This document shows positions 20,896 to 30,500 of a stretch of DNA of 64,000 nucleotides, piece after piece. Each line of letters begins with the position of its first letter. Position 1 is the stretch's first letter. The stretch covers positions 292,116 to 356,115 of the forward strand of contig NZ_QMEW01000002.1 of NCBI RefSeq assembly GCF_003284965.1, read 5' to 3'. Source of the DNA: Mycolicibacterium sp. GF69. GTDB taxonomy: Bacteria; Actinomycetota; Actinomycetes; Mycobacteriales; Mycobacteriaceae. Position numbers and translations under genes: made by a program. The notes under the pieces were generated by a model. It was not told the DNA's origin and did not search any database. It saw nothing but the letters and a program-made list of their open reading frames with translations.

Positions 20896-21936
20896 CTAAC
20901 CATTCAAGCGCTGAGCTAAGGCGCCGACCCGTGCGATGAACCGGTCGAAGAACACACCCGGATCGACGTCAACACCGATGAACGCGTTGGGTTCCCGGCC
21001 CCACCGGTTGCTCCAGTCCGCGATGGTCATGCCACGCGTCAGCGTGCCGGTCAACTCGACGTCGACGGTCGTCGTCCGGCACGTGACGAGATCGGGATCC
21101 AGCACCACCGCCGCGGCGAGCGGGTCGTGCAGATGGGCCAGAAAGCCCTCACCCTGCGCGAGATGAAACTCGAAGTAGAACCGCATCGCGTCCTCGAGTG
21201 TCGCGATGAGCGGGTTGGCGCACGCCGACCGGGTGCCGCGGTCGTCGGACAGGCTCATCGCCACCGATGCGACGCCGGCTTCTGCCGCGAGCCGGTTCAA
21301 CAGGGCCGGTGTCATAGCGATGTGTTCAGTCAGGTTCAGGCCCAACACGATCGGCAGATGTGCGGGTGCCACACCGGGCCACGCCGCAGTCCAGCCGGTG
21401 AACACCTCGGCTGCGGCTTCGGGGTCCACGCTGATGTTCCACTCCGCCACGGGCGTGGTGTTACCCCGATAGTCGAAAGCGCCGCCCATGATCACCAACC
21501 GGCGTAACAGTTTCGGCAGCGCGGGTTCCATGCGCAGCGCCAACGCCAGGTTGGTCAGCGGGCCGACTGCGATCGCAGCCAGTTCACCCGGATACGCGCG
21601 CGCCGCGCGCACCCACGCCTCGGCGGCGTCATATGTGGTGAGTTGCCGCGTCGTCGGTGGCAATTGCGCGTACCCCATGCCTTCGGGGCCGTGGGTGTCC
21701 TCCGCGGTCCGCAGCGGTGAACTGACCGGTTGTTCGGATCCTTTCGACACCGGGATCTCCGGCATCCGGCACAACTCCAGCAGACCCAGGTTGTTATGGC
21801 AGACCTGTTGTACCGGAACGTTTCCCGCAGTGGATGCGATGCCTATGACCTCGGCGTCGTCGCTGGCGAACAGATATGTCAACGCCATCGCGTCGTCCAC
21901 GCCGGTGTCGACGTCGACGAAGACAGGCTGCGTCAC
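20896..21936 (-). CDS. iunH: Inosine-uridine preferring nucleoside hydrolase
   Basis: A 346-residue nucleoside N-ribohydrolase that releases bases from ribonucleosides for salvage. The calcium-binding signature VDVDTGVDDAMAL is at residues 7-19, the motif MGGAFDYRGN near residue 150, EWNISVDPEAA near 164, and the HDPLAAAVV Asp/His near residue 268. The GTG start at 21936 lies 7 bases after a TATCGT -10 hexamer (21944-21949), so it is probably leaderless. It corresponds to Rv3393; the cyclopropane synthase gene that follows in M. tuberculosis is absent. Confidence 0.9.
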   Translation of the reverse strand: MTQPVFVDVDTGVDDAMALTYLFASDDAEVIGIASTAGNVPVQQVCHNNLGLLELCRMPEIPVSKGSEQPVSSPLRTAEDTHGPEGMGYAQLPPTTRQLTTYDAAEAWVRAARAYPGELAAIAVGPLTNLALALRMEPALPKLLRRLVIMGGAFDYRGNTTPVAEWNISVDPEAAAEVFTGWTAAWPGVAPAHLPIVLGLNLTEHIAMTPALLNRLAAEAGVASVAMSLSDDRGTRSACANPLIATLEDAMRFYFEFHLAQGEGFLAHLHDPLAAAVVLDPDLVTCRTTTVDVELTGTLTRGMTIADWSNRWGREPNAFIGVDVDPGVFFDRFIARVGALAQRLNG

Positions 21937-21960
21937 CGTTGCAACGATAGGGTCCCGCAG

Positions 21961-23976
21961 TTACCAGTGCACACCCGGCACCAGTCGCGCCGCGGCCTTG
22001 ACCGGCCGCGGCACCCGCAGGGCGGGCACGGCTCGTGTGGGTCGCTTCGGGCGGCGCGCCGTCGGACGCCTGACTGACGGTGCCGTCGGCAGGCCGCGTG
22101 CCGCAGCGGAATCCGGATACCCGAGGTAGAGCTGGTGCAGGATCCGGCGGGAGAGCTTGGGCGTGAGGTAGTTGCCGAAGTCGGCCAGCGTGCCCAGCGG
22201 TGTGTCGATCCTGGCCGGCTTGTCGATCAGACCGCGCACCACCATCGCCGCGGCGTGCTCGGCGCTGATGGCGGGCACGGGGTTGAGGCGGCGCGACGGC
22301 ACGATCATCGGTGTCCGTACCAACGGCATGTGGATCGTGGTGAACGTGACGTGGTCGGACAGCGTCTCGGTGGCAACCACATCGGCGAACGCGTCAAGCG
22401 CCGCCTTGGTCGGAAGGTAGGAGCTGTACTTCGGGTTCCTGGCCTGCACACCGGCACTCGACACGTTGACGACATGACCGAACCGCCGTTCGCGCCAATG
22501 CGGGAGCAACGTAAGCACCATTCGGACCGCGCCGAAATAATTGACCGCCATCACCCGCTCGTAGTCGTGCAGCCGGTCGGTGGAGGCGATCACCGAACGG
22601 CGGATCGACCGGCCGGCGTTGTTCACCAGATAGTCGACATGGTCGAACCGGCCCAAGATGTCCTTCACGGTGCTTTCGACCGACGTCGAGTCGGTGACGT
22701 CGCAGGTGAACGCATGCGCCTGGCCGCCATCGGCCCGGATGTCGGCGACCAGTTGGTCGAGCGCATCGGCGTTGCGCGCCAATGCGAACACGGTGGCCCC
22801 GCGTTCGGCGATCGCGAAAGCCGAGGCTCGCCCGATTCCGCTCGATGCGCCCGTGACGATCACATGCTTGCCGACGAGCGGACCGGCCGGATCGTCGCGG
22901 CGCGCCCGGTCGGGATCGAGATGTTCGGCCCAGTACCGCCACAGGACAGGCGCATAGTCCGCGAAATCCGGGACCGCTATTGCGGTGTCGCGCAGCGCTT
23001 CTGCGGTGCGTTCAGCGGTGAAAGTCGGCATCAGGTCGACCACGTCGAGGATCTCGGCGGGCAGACCAAGTTGGGTCACCACCATATTTCGGACCACCTT
23101 GGCGCGGCCGGTGACCTTCAAAAAGGGGGTCGCGGCGGCGGTGGGCAGCGCCGCGCGCAGCGGTGGCAGCCCGGCCGTCTTCGCGACCCCGCGGTAGATA
23201 CCGCGCAACCCAACGGTTTTCGGCGCGGTGAGGTGGAACGTTTGACCGTCACGGTCGGCGAGGTGGATCAGCGCGACGAGTGCGTCGACGACGTAGTCGA
23301 CCGGAACAAGGTTGGAGCGGCCCGTGTCGGGAAGCGCCATCGGTGTCAGCGACGGCAGCTTCGCCAGTTTCGCCAGCACCGGAAAGAAGTAGTACGGTCC
23401 GTCGACCTTGTCCATCTCGCCGGTGCGCGAATCACCCACGACCACCGCCGGTCGATACACCCGGTAGCGCAGGCCGGTCGCCGAGCGGACGACGGCCTCG
23501 GCCTCGAACTTGGTCTGATGGTAGGGCGTGGGTAGCTGCTGGCCGATGTCGAAGTCGTCTTCGGTGAACTCGCCGCGAAACGTGCCTGCCACCGCGATCG
23601 AAGACACGTGATGCAGCGTCGCGTCGAGCCGTAGCGCCAGTTCGACCACGGCGCGGGTGCCGTCGACGTTCGCCGCGCGCTGGTCGGCGTCGGAGGCGGT
23701 GATGTCGTAGACGGCACCGCAGTGCACGACGTGATCCACGGCCCCCAGCCCGGCGAGCACCTCCGCCGTCAGCCCCAACTCCGGTTCGGCGAGGTCGCCG
23801 ACCAGCGGTTTGGCTCGTTCGCCCCAGGTTGCGGCCAACCGCTCGAACCGGGACAGCGAACTGCGCCGAACCAGCACAGCCACCTCGGTATCGCTGCTGC
23901 GGGCCAACAACTGCGCGACGACCCGCCGCCCGATGAACCCGGTACCGCCGGTAACGACATAACGCATGCGAGTCAT
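21961..23976 (-). CDS. Two-domain fatty acyl-CoA reductase (AcrA1/Rv3391-like)
   Basis: The 671-residue protein fuses two Rossmann dehydrogenases. The N-terminal half (residues 1-360) is an extended-SDR reductase with TGGTGFIGRRVV and a YHQTKFEAE active-site Tyr-Lys; the C-terminal half is a classical SDR with TGASSGIG near residue 385, NNAGRS and YLPTKAALDAF. This arrangement is that of enzymes reducing fatty acyl-CoA to aldehyde and then alcohol for wax or lipid synthesis. The tail after residue 630 is basic and proline-rich. The ATG at 23976 has a GGAGGG ribosome site 6 bases upstream. It is divergent from the MaoC hydratase gene, 73 bases away. Confidence 0.87.
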   Translation of the reverse strand: MTRMRYVVTGGTGFIGRRVVAQLLARSSDTEVAVLVRRSSLSRFERLAATWGERAKPLVGDLAEPELGLTAEVLAGLGAVDHVVHCGAVYDITASDADQRAANVDGTRAVVELALRLDATLHHVSSIAVAGTFRGEFTEDDFDIGQQLPTPYHQTKFEAEAVVRSATGLRYRVYRPAVVVGDSRTGEMDKVDGPYYFFPVLAKLAKLPSLTPMALPDTGRSNLVPVDYVVDALVALIHLADRDGQTFHLTAPKTVGLRGIYRGVAKTAGLPPLRAALPTAAATPFLKVTGRAKVVRNMVVTQLGLPAEILDVVDLMPTFTAERTAEALRDTAIAVPDFADYAPVLWRYWAEHLDPDRARRDDPAGPLVGKHVIVTGASSGIGRASAFAIAERGATVFALARNADALDQLVADIRADGGQAHAFTCDVTDSTSVESTVKDILGRFDHVDYLVNNAGRSIRRSVIASTDRLHDYERVMAVNYFGAVRMVLTLLPHWRERRFGHVVNVSSAGVQARNPKYSSYLPTKAALDAFADVVATETLSDHVTFTTIHMPLVRTPMIVPSRRLNPVPAISAEHAAAMVVRGLIDKPARIDTPLGTLADFGNYLTPKLSRRILHQLYLGYPDSAAARGLPTAPSVRRPTARRPKRPTRAVPALRVPRPVKAAARLVPGVHW

Positions 23977-24049
23977 CGTGGCCCTCCGGTGGGGGATACG
24001 TCAATGCCATGTGACCGAGCAATCGGCGTCCGGCCGATATCGTTCGGAT

Positions 24050-24919
24050 ATGCCTCTCGACCCCAACGCCATAGGCGCCAAGACCGAACCGCAACTGTTC
24101 GAATGGACCGACCGCGACACCCTGCTGTATGCGCTGGGCGTCGGCGCGGGCACCGCGGATCTCGCGTTCACGACCGAGAACAGCCACGACATCGAACAGC
24201 AGGTGTTGCCGACCTACGCGGTCATCGCGTGCCTGCCGTTCGCCGCCGCGGCGATGATCGGCTCGTTCAACTTCGCGATGCTGCTGCACGGGTCGCAGGG
24301 CATCCGGTTGCACGAACCGTTGAAGCCGGCGGGAAAGCTCAGCGTGGTCGCCGAGGTCGCCGACATCCAGGACAAGGGTGAGGGCAAGAACGCGATCGTC
24401 ATGCTCAAGGCGACGGGCACCGATCCCGACACGTCGAACGTCGTCGCCGAGACCTTCACCACGGCGGTCATTCGCGGCGAGGGCGGTTTCGGGGGGCAAC
24501 CGGGACAGCGGCCCGCCGCGCCCGAGATTCCCGACCGCGAACCCGATGCGCGCATCGCGCTGCCCACCCGCGAGGATCAGGCGTTGATCTACCGGCTCTC
24601 GGGCGACCGCAACCCGTTGCACAGCGATCCGTGGTTCGCGCGGGAACTGGCCGGCTTCCCGAAGCCGATCCTGCACGGGCTGTGCAGTTACGGTGTCGCG
24701 GGCCGTGCGCTGGTCGCCGAGCTCGGCGGTGGTGATGCGAGGAAAGTCAGCGCGATCGACGCCAGGTTCACCTCTCCGGTCTTCCCGGGAGAGACGCTGA
24801 CTACGTCGATCTGGCGCACCGAGGCCGGCCGCGCGGTATTCCGCACCGAGGCGGCCGAACCGGACGGCTCCAACGCTCGCCTCGTCCTCGAGGACGGTGC
24901 CGCCGAATATCGCGACTGA
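24050..24919 (+). CDS. MaoC-family enoyl/3-hydroxyacyl hydratase (HtdY-like)
   Basis: A 289-residue double hot-dog hydratase like Rv3389c (HtdY), acting on 3-hydroxyacyl or enoyl thioesters. The inactive-looking N-terminal hot dog is followed by the catalytic hydratase-2 motif in the second domain, with Asp and His in YRLSGDRNPLHSDPWFA near residue 183 and GLCSYG after it. The ATG at 24050 follows a TATCGT -10 (24038-24043) by 6 bases, implying a leaderless mRNA. It is divergent from the acyl-CoA reductase and could supply or degrade the same acyl chains. Confidence 0.88.
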   Translation: MPLDPNAIGAKTEPQLFEWTDRDTLLYALGVGAGTADLAFTTENSHDIEQQVLPTYAVIACLPFAAAAMIGSFNFAMLLHGSQGIRLHEPLKPAGKLSVVAEVADIQDKGEGKNAIVMLKATGTDPDTSNVVAETFTTAVIRGEGGFGGQPGQRPAAPEIPDREPDARIALPTREDQALIYRLSGDRNPLHSDPWFARELAGFPKPILHGLCSYGVAGRALVAELGGGDARKVSAIDARFTSPVFPGETLTTSIWRTEAGRAVFRTEAAEPDGSNARLVLEDGAAEYRD

Positions 24920-24976
24920 CGAACATTTCGTCGATCCGCCGGTGCCCTCGGCTGCGGATTGGAAGGATGGTCGACG

Positions 24977-25864
24977 ATGAGGTTCGTCGTGGGATATCTG
25001 GCCACTGCAGGCGGCGCGGACGCGGTGGCGCTCGGTGTGCGGCTCGCCCGCACGCTCGGCGCCGAACTCGACCTGTGCATGGTGCTGCCGCCAGACCGGG
25101 TGGTTCCATCCATCAAGCCGGTCGGTGATTTCGCCAAACACCTCTTCGCTCAGGCCGAGGAGTGGCTGAGCGCTGCCGCTGCGACGGTGCCGGACGACAT
25201 CGTCGTCCGCACTCACATCCGTGTCGACGACTCGACAGCCGATGGGCTGATCCAGGAGGCGGCACGCATGGAGGCCGACATGATCATCGTCGGCGGGTCG
25301 GGCGGTGCTCTGACGGGCGGTTACACGCTGGGATCGGTGGTCAACGGTCTGTTGCACTCGGCGCCGGTGCCCGTCGCCGTGGCGCCACGGGGCAGCCGGG
25401 ACTCGACCGTCGACCGCCTCCGCGGGGCGACCTGTGCGATCGGCGAACGTGAAGGTTCAGACATCCTGCTGGACACCGCGCTTCGGTACAGCCGGGCGGC
25501 GGGTGTGCCTTTACGATTGGTGTCGCTGGTGGCGCTGGACCCGACGTTCGGAGCCCTGCGCGGAGATGGCGACGCGGTGCGCGAGCGCGCACTCGCCCAT
25601 GCGCGGCATGTTCACGATTCCGCGAAGGCCGAGCTGCCAGAAGGTTTCCCGGTGACCTCGACGATCGTGGAGGGGTCGACGGTCGAGGAGGCGGTCGGCA
25701 AGCTGGACTGGCAGGACGGAGACCTGATCATGGTCGGGTCGAGTCGGCTCAGCGCGCCCCGGCGGCTGTTTCTGGGGTCGACGGGGGCCAAGATGCTGCG
25801 GGTGCTCGATGTGCCGATGGTCGTGGTGCCGCGCGACCAACTCGGCCCCGACGACCTGCCCTGA
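24977..25864 (+). CDS. Universal stress protein with two UspA domains
   Basis: A 295-residue tandem UspA protein. The first domain has the ATP-binding loop GGSGGALTGGYTLGSV near residue 113, and the second has GSSRLSAPRRLFLGST near residue 255, both fitting G-x2-G-x9-G-S/T with small changes. Such proteins are often induced by hypoxia or stress. The ATG at 24977 is preceded by GGAAGG with normal spacing. The gene's last codons form the first copy of a 25-bp tandem repeat. Confidence 0.86.
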   Translation: MRFVVGYLATAGGADAVALGVRLARTLGAELDLCMVLPPDRVVPSIKPVGDFAKHLFAQAEEWLSAAAATVPDDIVVRTHIRVDDSTADGLIQEAARMEADMIIVGGSGGALTGGYTLGSVVNGLLHSAPVPVAVAPRGSRDSTVDRLRGATCAIGEREGSDILLDTALRYSRAAGVPLRLVSLVALDPTFGALRGDGDAVRERALAHARHVHDSAKAELPEGFPVTSTIVEGSTVEEAVGKLDWQDGDLIMVGSSRLSAPRRLFLGSTGAKMLRVLDVPMVVVPRDQLGPDDLP

Positions 25865-25928
25865 ACGCGTACCACGAAACCTGCCTTGCGCGGGTACCGC
25901 GACACCTGCCCTGCGCGGGTACCACGGC
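25854..25928. repeat. 25-bp tandem repeat, three copies
   Basis: Units ACCTGCC(C/T)TG(A/C)(A/G)CG(C/G)GTACC... run at 25854-25878, 25879-25903 and 25904-25928 with a few differences. The stop codon of the universal stress protein lies in the first unit, where CTGAACG replaces CTGCGCG. Other copies are non-coding. Confidence 0.75.
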
Positions 25929-26081
25929 CCACTGACATCTACGGCGCTTCATCCCCAATCCGCGATTGATCCACAGATGGGGTGCCGACGGACGTTGGCG
26001 GCGGCGCCGGCATGGTGGTGTGGATAACGTTGTGGTGTAGGTGAATTCGTTACCGGTCCGGCAGCACGCGAGCGTATCAGC
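25929..26081. other. Intergenic stretch before the DUF222 gene
   Basis: No gene is recognised. The 18 in-frame codons just before 26082 (ending EFVTGPAARERIS) are open and resemble the usual N-terminus of the following DUF222 protein but have no start codon. Confidence 0.4.
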
Positions 26082-27428
26082 GTGCTCCTCGATCGGGTGG
26101 ACGAAACCTACGCCGAGCTGCGCGAGTTGTCCTCCGATGAGGTGGGCACCGACTTCCGGGTGATGATCGCCGAGCGGTTGGAGAACCAGCAGCGCACCAA
26201 TCGGGGCCTGATGTACCGAGTGTTCGGTGAACTGGCCCATCCGCCCGATGAGGCCGGCGCGGCGCCGGGTTGGATGGACAAGGTGTGGGCGCGGGTGCGC
26301 GTCGCTCCGAACGAAATCCGTCGCAGGGTCAGGATGGCCGCGTTGATCCGGCCGCGCCGGTCACTGACCGGGCCGATGTTGCCGCCGGTACTGCCCTTGG
26401 TCGCGCAGGCGGTCGAAGACGGTGCGATCGGTGAGGATCATCTGAAGGTCATCGAGGACACGTTGAAGAAGTTGCCGTCCAACATCTCCGAGCAGGACCG
26501 GACCGAGGTGCAGGCAAGTCTGGTGCGTGAGGCGTCGAAGAACGACGCCGAAGTGTTGCGGCGGGTGGCGCGAAAAATCGATGAGATCTTCAATCCCGAC
26601 GGGCACTACGACGAAGAGGACCGGGCGCGTCGGCGTGGGATGACGCTGGGCCGTCAAGGTCGCGACGGGATGTCGCGATTCTCGGGATATATCGATCCGG
26701 AGACCCGCTGCTACGTCGAGGCCGTCACCGCGGCGGTGCGCCCGGGCCGACACCTACCCGACGGCAACACCGCCGAGTTGCGCGACGATCGCAGCATGGC
26801 GCAGCGCTGCCACGACGGCATCAAGCTGGGTCTGAAGGCGGGGATCGCCTCGGGCGGGTTGGGTGCGCATCGCGGGCACGCGGTGACGGTGATCGTGCGC
26901 ACTACGTTGGCCGAGCTGAACCAGGCCGCCCACGCCGTGATCGATCCGACGGTGTCGATACCAGGACCGGCGTGCACCGGTGGCGACACCGCGTTGCCGA
27001 TGCGCGATCTGATCCGCATGGCCGCCGACGCCATCCACTACCTGGCCGTGTTCGACGACCACAGCGAGCGTCCGCTGTATCTGGGGCGGCAGAAGCGGGT
27101 AGCCACCGCTGATCAGCGCATCGTCTGTTACGCCCGCGACGGCGGGTGCACGCGCCCCAACTGCACCGCGCCGGGCTACCACTGCGAGGTGCACCACAGT
27201 CCCGGCTTTGCCGCTAACGGGGAAACGAACGCCGACATGCTGTTTTTTGCCTGCGTTCCTGACCACAAGCTGGTCACCGACGGTCATTGGCGCACCGAGA
27301 TCACCGACGCCGGGCGCCTGGCGTGGACTGATGGCAACCGACCGCCGGAGGTCAACCATGCCCACCATCCCGAAGAACTCCTCCGCGCCGATCCCGACCC
27401 ACCCGACGATCAGAGTCCGCTCGGATAG
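26082..27428 (+). CDS. DUF222 / HNH endonuclease-domain protein (13E12 family)
   Basis: A 448-residue member of the mycobacterial 13E12 repeat family: an N-terminal DUF222 helical domain (residues 1-300, with RARRRGMTLGRQGRDGMSRFSGYIDPE) followed by an HNH nuclease motif near residue 350-390 (CYARDGGCTRPNC, CEVHHSPG, then FFACVPDHK). These genes occur in many copies and are sometimes associated with mobile DNA, but no ends or transposase are seen here. The GTG at 26082 is the only in-frame start; the family usually begins about 10-15 residues earlier, so the true N-terminus is uncertain. Confidence 0.82.
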   Translation: MLLDRVDETYAELRELSSDEVGTDFRVMIAERLENQQRTNRGLMYRVFGELAHPPDEAGAAPGWMDKVWARVRVAPNEIRRRVRMAALIRPRRSLTGPMLPPVLPLVAQAVEDGAIGEDHLKVIEDTLKKLPSNISEQDRTEVQASLVREASKNDAEVLRRVARKIDEIFNPDGHYDEEDRARRRGMTLGRQGRDGMSRFSGYIDPETRCYVEAVTAAVRPGRHLPDGNTAELRDDRSMAQRCHDGIKLGLKAGIASGGLGAHRGHAVTVIVRTTLAELNQAAHAVIDPTVSIPGPACTGGDTALPMRDLIRMAADAIHYLAVFDDHSERPLYLGRQKRVATADQRIVCYARDGGCTRPNCTAPGYHCEVHHSPGFAANGETNADMLFFACVPDHKLVTDGHWRTEITDAGRLAWTDGNRPPEVNHAHHPEELLRADPDPPDDQSPLG

Positions 27429-27496
27429 GTGTCGGGCACTTCGCCTTCGATCCACTGACTGGTGAGTTCGAGGGGTTCGAGCGCTCTCTTCATGTT

Positions 27497-27518
27497 TCGA
27501 ACGCATGTTCGATACACT
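27497..27518 (+). promoter_or_regulatory. LexA box and -10 hexamer of dnaE2
   Basis: TCGAACGCATGTTCGA (27497-27512) is a perfect LexA palindrome. It abuts the -10 hexamer TACACT (27513-27518), which stands 6 bases before the GTG at 27525. LexA bound here would block RNA polymerase directly, and the mRNA should be leaderless. Confidence 0.88.
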
Positions 27519-27524
27519 ACGGGA

Positions 27525-30500
27525 GTGGGCTGGCATACCGGGCCGCCGAGCTGGGCGGAGATGGAGCGGGTGCTCTCCGGTCGGTTGATCGAGCCGGGCA
27601 AACCGCGCCGTGCCGGTCGGCCTTCCCCCGCGAGCGGGGAGTATGACCATGGCGAACAGGTCGGCGACGGTGGCGACAGCCCGGCCTGGTCGCGCAAGCG
27701 CGCGACGTATGAGGCGTCAGATGTAGACCGGTCGACAAGCGGTATGCCGTATGCCGAACTGCACGCACATTCGGCGTACAGCTTCCTCGACGGCGCCAGC
27801 ACGCCCGAGGAACTCGTCGAGGAGGCGGTCCGCCTGGATCTGCGCGCGATCGCGCTTACCGATCACGACGGCCTCTACGGAGTGGTCCGTTTCGCCGAAG
27901 CCGCCAAGGAGCTCGATATGGCGACGGTGTTCGGCGCCGAACTGTCCCTCGGCGGGGGCGACCGCACCGAGGACCCCGACCCGCCGGGCCCGCACCTGCT
28001 GGTGCTGGCGCGCGGCCCGGAGGGCTATCGGCGGCTGTCGCGTGAACTCGCCAAGGCGCACCTTGCCGGCGGCGAGAAGGGCAAGCTGCGCTACGACTAC
28101 GATGCGTTGACCGAAGCCGCGGGCGGACACTGGCACATCCTCACCGGCTGCCGCAAAGGCCATGTCCGACAAGCACTTTCCGCGGGCGGGCCGGAAGCTG
28201 CCGATAAAGCGTTGGCCGATCTGGTAGACCGCTTCGGCCGCGACCGGGTCAGCATCGAGCTCACCCATCACGGGCATCCATGCGACGACGAGCGCAACGC
28301 GGCGCTCGCCGACCTGGCGCCGCGTTTCGGCCTGAGCATCGTCGCGACCACCGCCGCCCACTTCGCCGAACCGTCGCGCGGCCGGCTGGCCATGGCGATG
28401 GGGGCGATCCGCGCCCGGCGCTCGGTGGACGAGGCCGCCGGTTACCTCGCCCCACTCGGCGGCTCGCACCTGCGATCGGGCCCGGAGATGGCCCGGCTGT
28501 TCGCCGACCGACCACAGGTGGTGACCGCCGCGGCCGAACTCGGCGAGCAGTGCGCGTTCGAGCTCGCGCTGATCGCACCGCGGTTGCCGCCGTTCGACGT
28601 GCCCGACGGCCATACCGAAAACAGTTGGCTGCGCCATCTGGTGATGTCGGGCGCGAACCGGCGATACGGTCCGCCGCAGCGGGCGCCGCGCGCCTACGCG
28701 CAGATCGAACATGAACTGAAAGTCATTGAACAGCTGACATTTCCGGGCTACTTCCTGGTGGTCCACGACATCACCCGGTTCTGCAGAAAGAACGGCATCC
28801 TGGCTCAGGGCAGGGGATCGGCGGCCAACTCCGCGGTCTGCTACGCACTCGGGGTGACCAACGTGGACCCGGTCGCCAACGAGTTGCTGTTCGAACGGTT
28901 CCTGTCCCCGGCGCGCGACGGCCCACCCGACATCGACATCGACATCGAATCGGACCTGCGAGAGAAGGCGATTCAGTACGTCTACGACCGCTACGGCCGC
29001 GACTACGCCGCCCAGGTCGCCAACGTCATCACCTACCGAGGCCGCAGCGCGGTGCGCGATATGGCCCGCGCACTGGGTTTCTCCCAGGGCCAGCAGGACG
29101 CGTGGAGCAAGCAGCTCGGCCAGTGGGGCAACCTCGCGGAGTCGCCGCATGTGGAGGACATCCCCGAGCCGGTGATCGAGCTGGCGAAAGAGATCTCCAA
29201 CCTGCCGCGGCACATGGGCATTCACTCCGGCGGCATGGTGATCTGCGACCGGCCCATCGCCGACGTGTGTCCGGTGGAATGGGCGCGGATGGCGAACCGC
29301 AGCGTGCTGCAGTGGGACAAAGACGACTGCGCGGCAATCGGTTTGGTGAAGTTCGACATGCTGGGCCTCGGTATGTTGTCTGCGCTGCACTACTGCATCG
29401 ACCTGGTGCGGGAGCACAAGGGCATCGAGGTCGACCTGGCCAAACTGGACCTGTCCGAACCCGCGGTGTACGAGATGCTCCAGAAGGCCGACTCCGTCGG
29501 GGTGTTCCAGGTCGAGTCGCGCGCCCAGATGGCCACCCTGCCGCGCCTCAAACCCCGCGTGTTCTACGACCTCGTCGTCGAGGTGGCGCTGATCCGGCCC
29601 GGGCCGATCCAGGGCGGATCGGTGCATCCATACATCAAGCGGCGCAACGGACAAGAGCCCATCACCTACGACCATCCCTCGATGAAACCGGCGCTACACA
29701 AGACGCTGGGGGTTCCGCTGTTCCAGGAGCAGCTCATGCAGCTCGCCGTGGACTGTGCGGGTTTCACCGCCGCGGAGGCCGATCAGCTGCGCCGCGCGAT
29801 GGGATCCAAGCGGTCGACCGAGCGGATGCGCCGGCTGCGCGGCAGGTTCTACGACGGTATGCGTCAGCGTCACGGCATCACCGGCGAAACCGCCGACCGG
29901 ATCTATGAGAAGCTGGAGGCGTTCGCGAACTTCGGTTTCCCCGAGAGCCATTCGCTGAGCTTCGCGTCGCTGGTGTTCTACTCGTCGTGGTTCAAACTGC
30001 ATCATCCCGCCGCGTTCTGCGCCGCGCTGCTGCGGGCGCAGCCGATGGGCTTCTACTCGCCGCAGACTCTGGTGGCCGACGCCCGCAGGCACGGGGTGCT
30101 GGTACATGGGCCGGACGTCAACGCCAGCCTCGCGCACGCCACCTTGGAGGATGCGGGGAACACGGTCAGGTTGGGTCTCGGCGCGGTTCGCCACATCGGC
30201 GACGAGCTGGCCGAGAAACTCGTCGCCGAACGAAATACCAACGGCGCGTTCGGTTCCCTGTTGGACCTGACGCAGCGGGTGCAGCTGTCGGTGCCGCAGA
30301 CCGAGGCGCTGGCCACCGCGGGTGCGCTGGGGTGCTTCGGCGTCACCCGACGCGAAGGGTTGTGGGCGGCGGGTGCGGCCGCCACCCAGCGGCCCGACCG
30401 GCTGCCCGGGGTGGGCGCGTCGTCGCACGTGCCCTCGCTGCCGGGGATGACCGAACTCGAGTTGGCCGCCGCCGATGTGTGGGCGACCGGTGTCTCACCC

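Noticed and set aside
26082..27428. DUF222/HNH gene as a mobile element
   Set aside because: 13E12-family genes can be linked to mobile DNA, but no inverted repeats, target duplications, integrase or composition break is seen.
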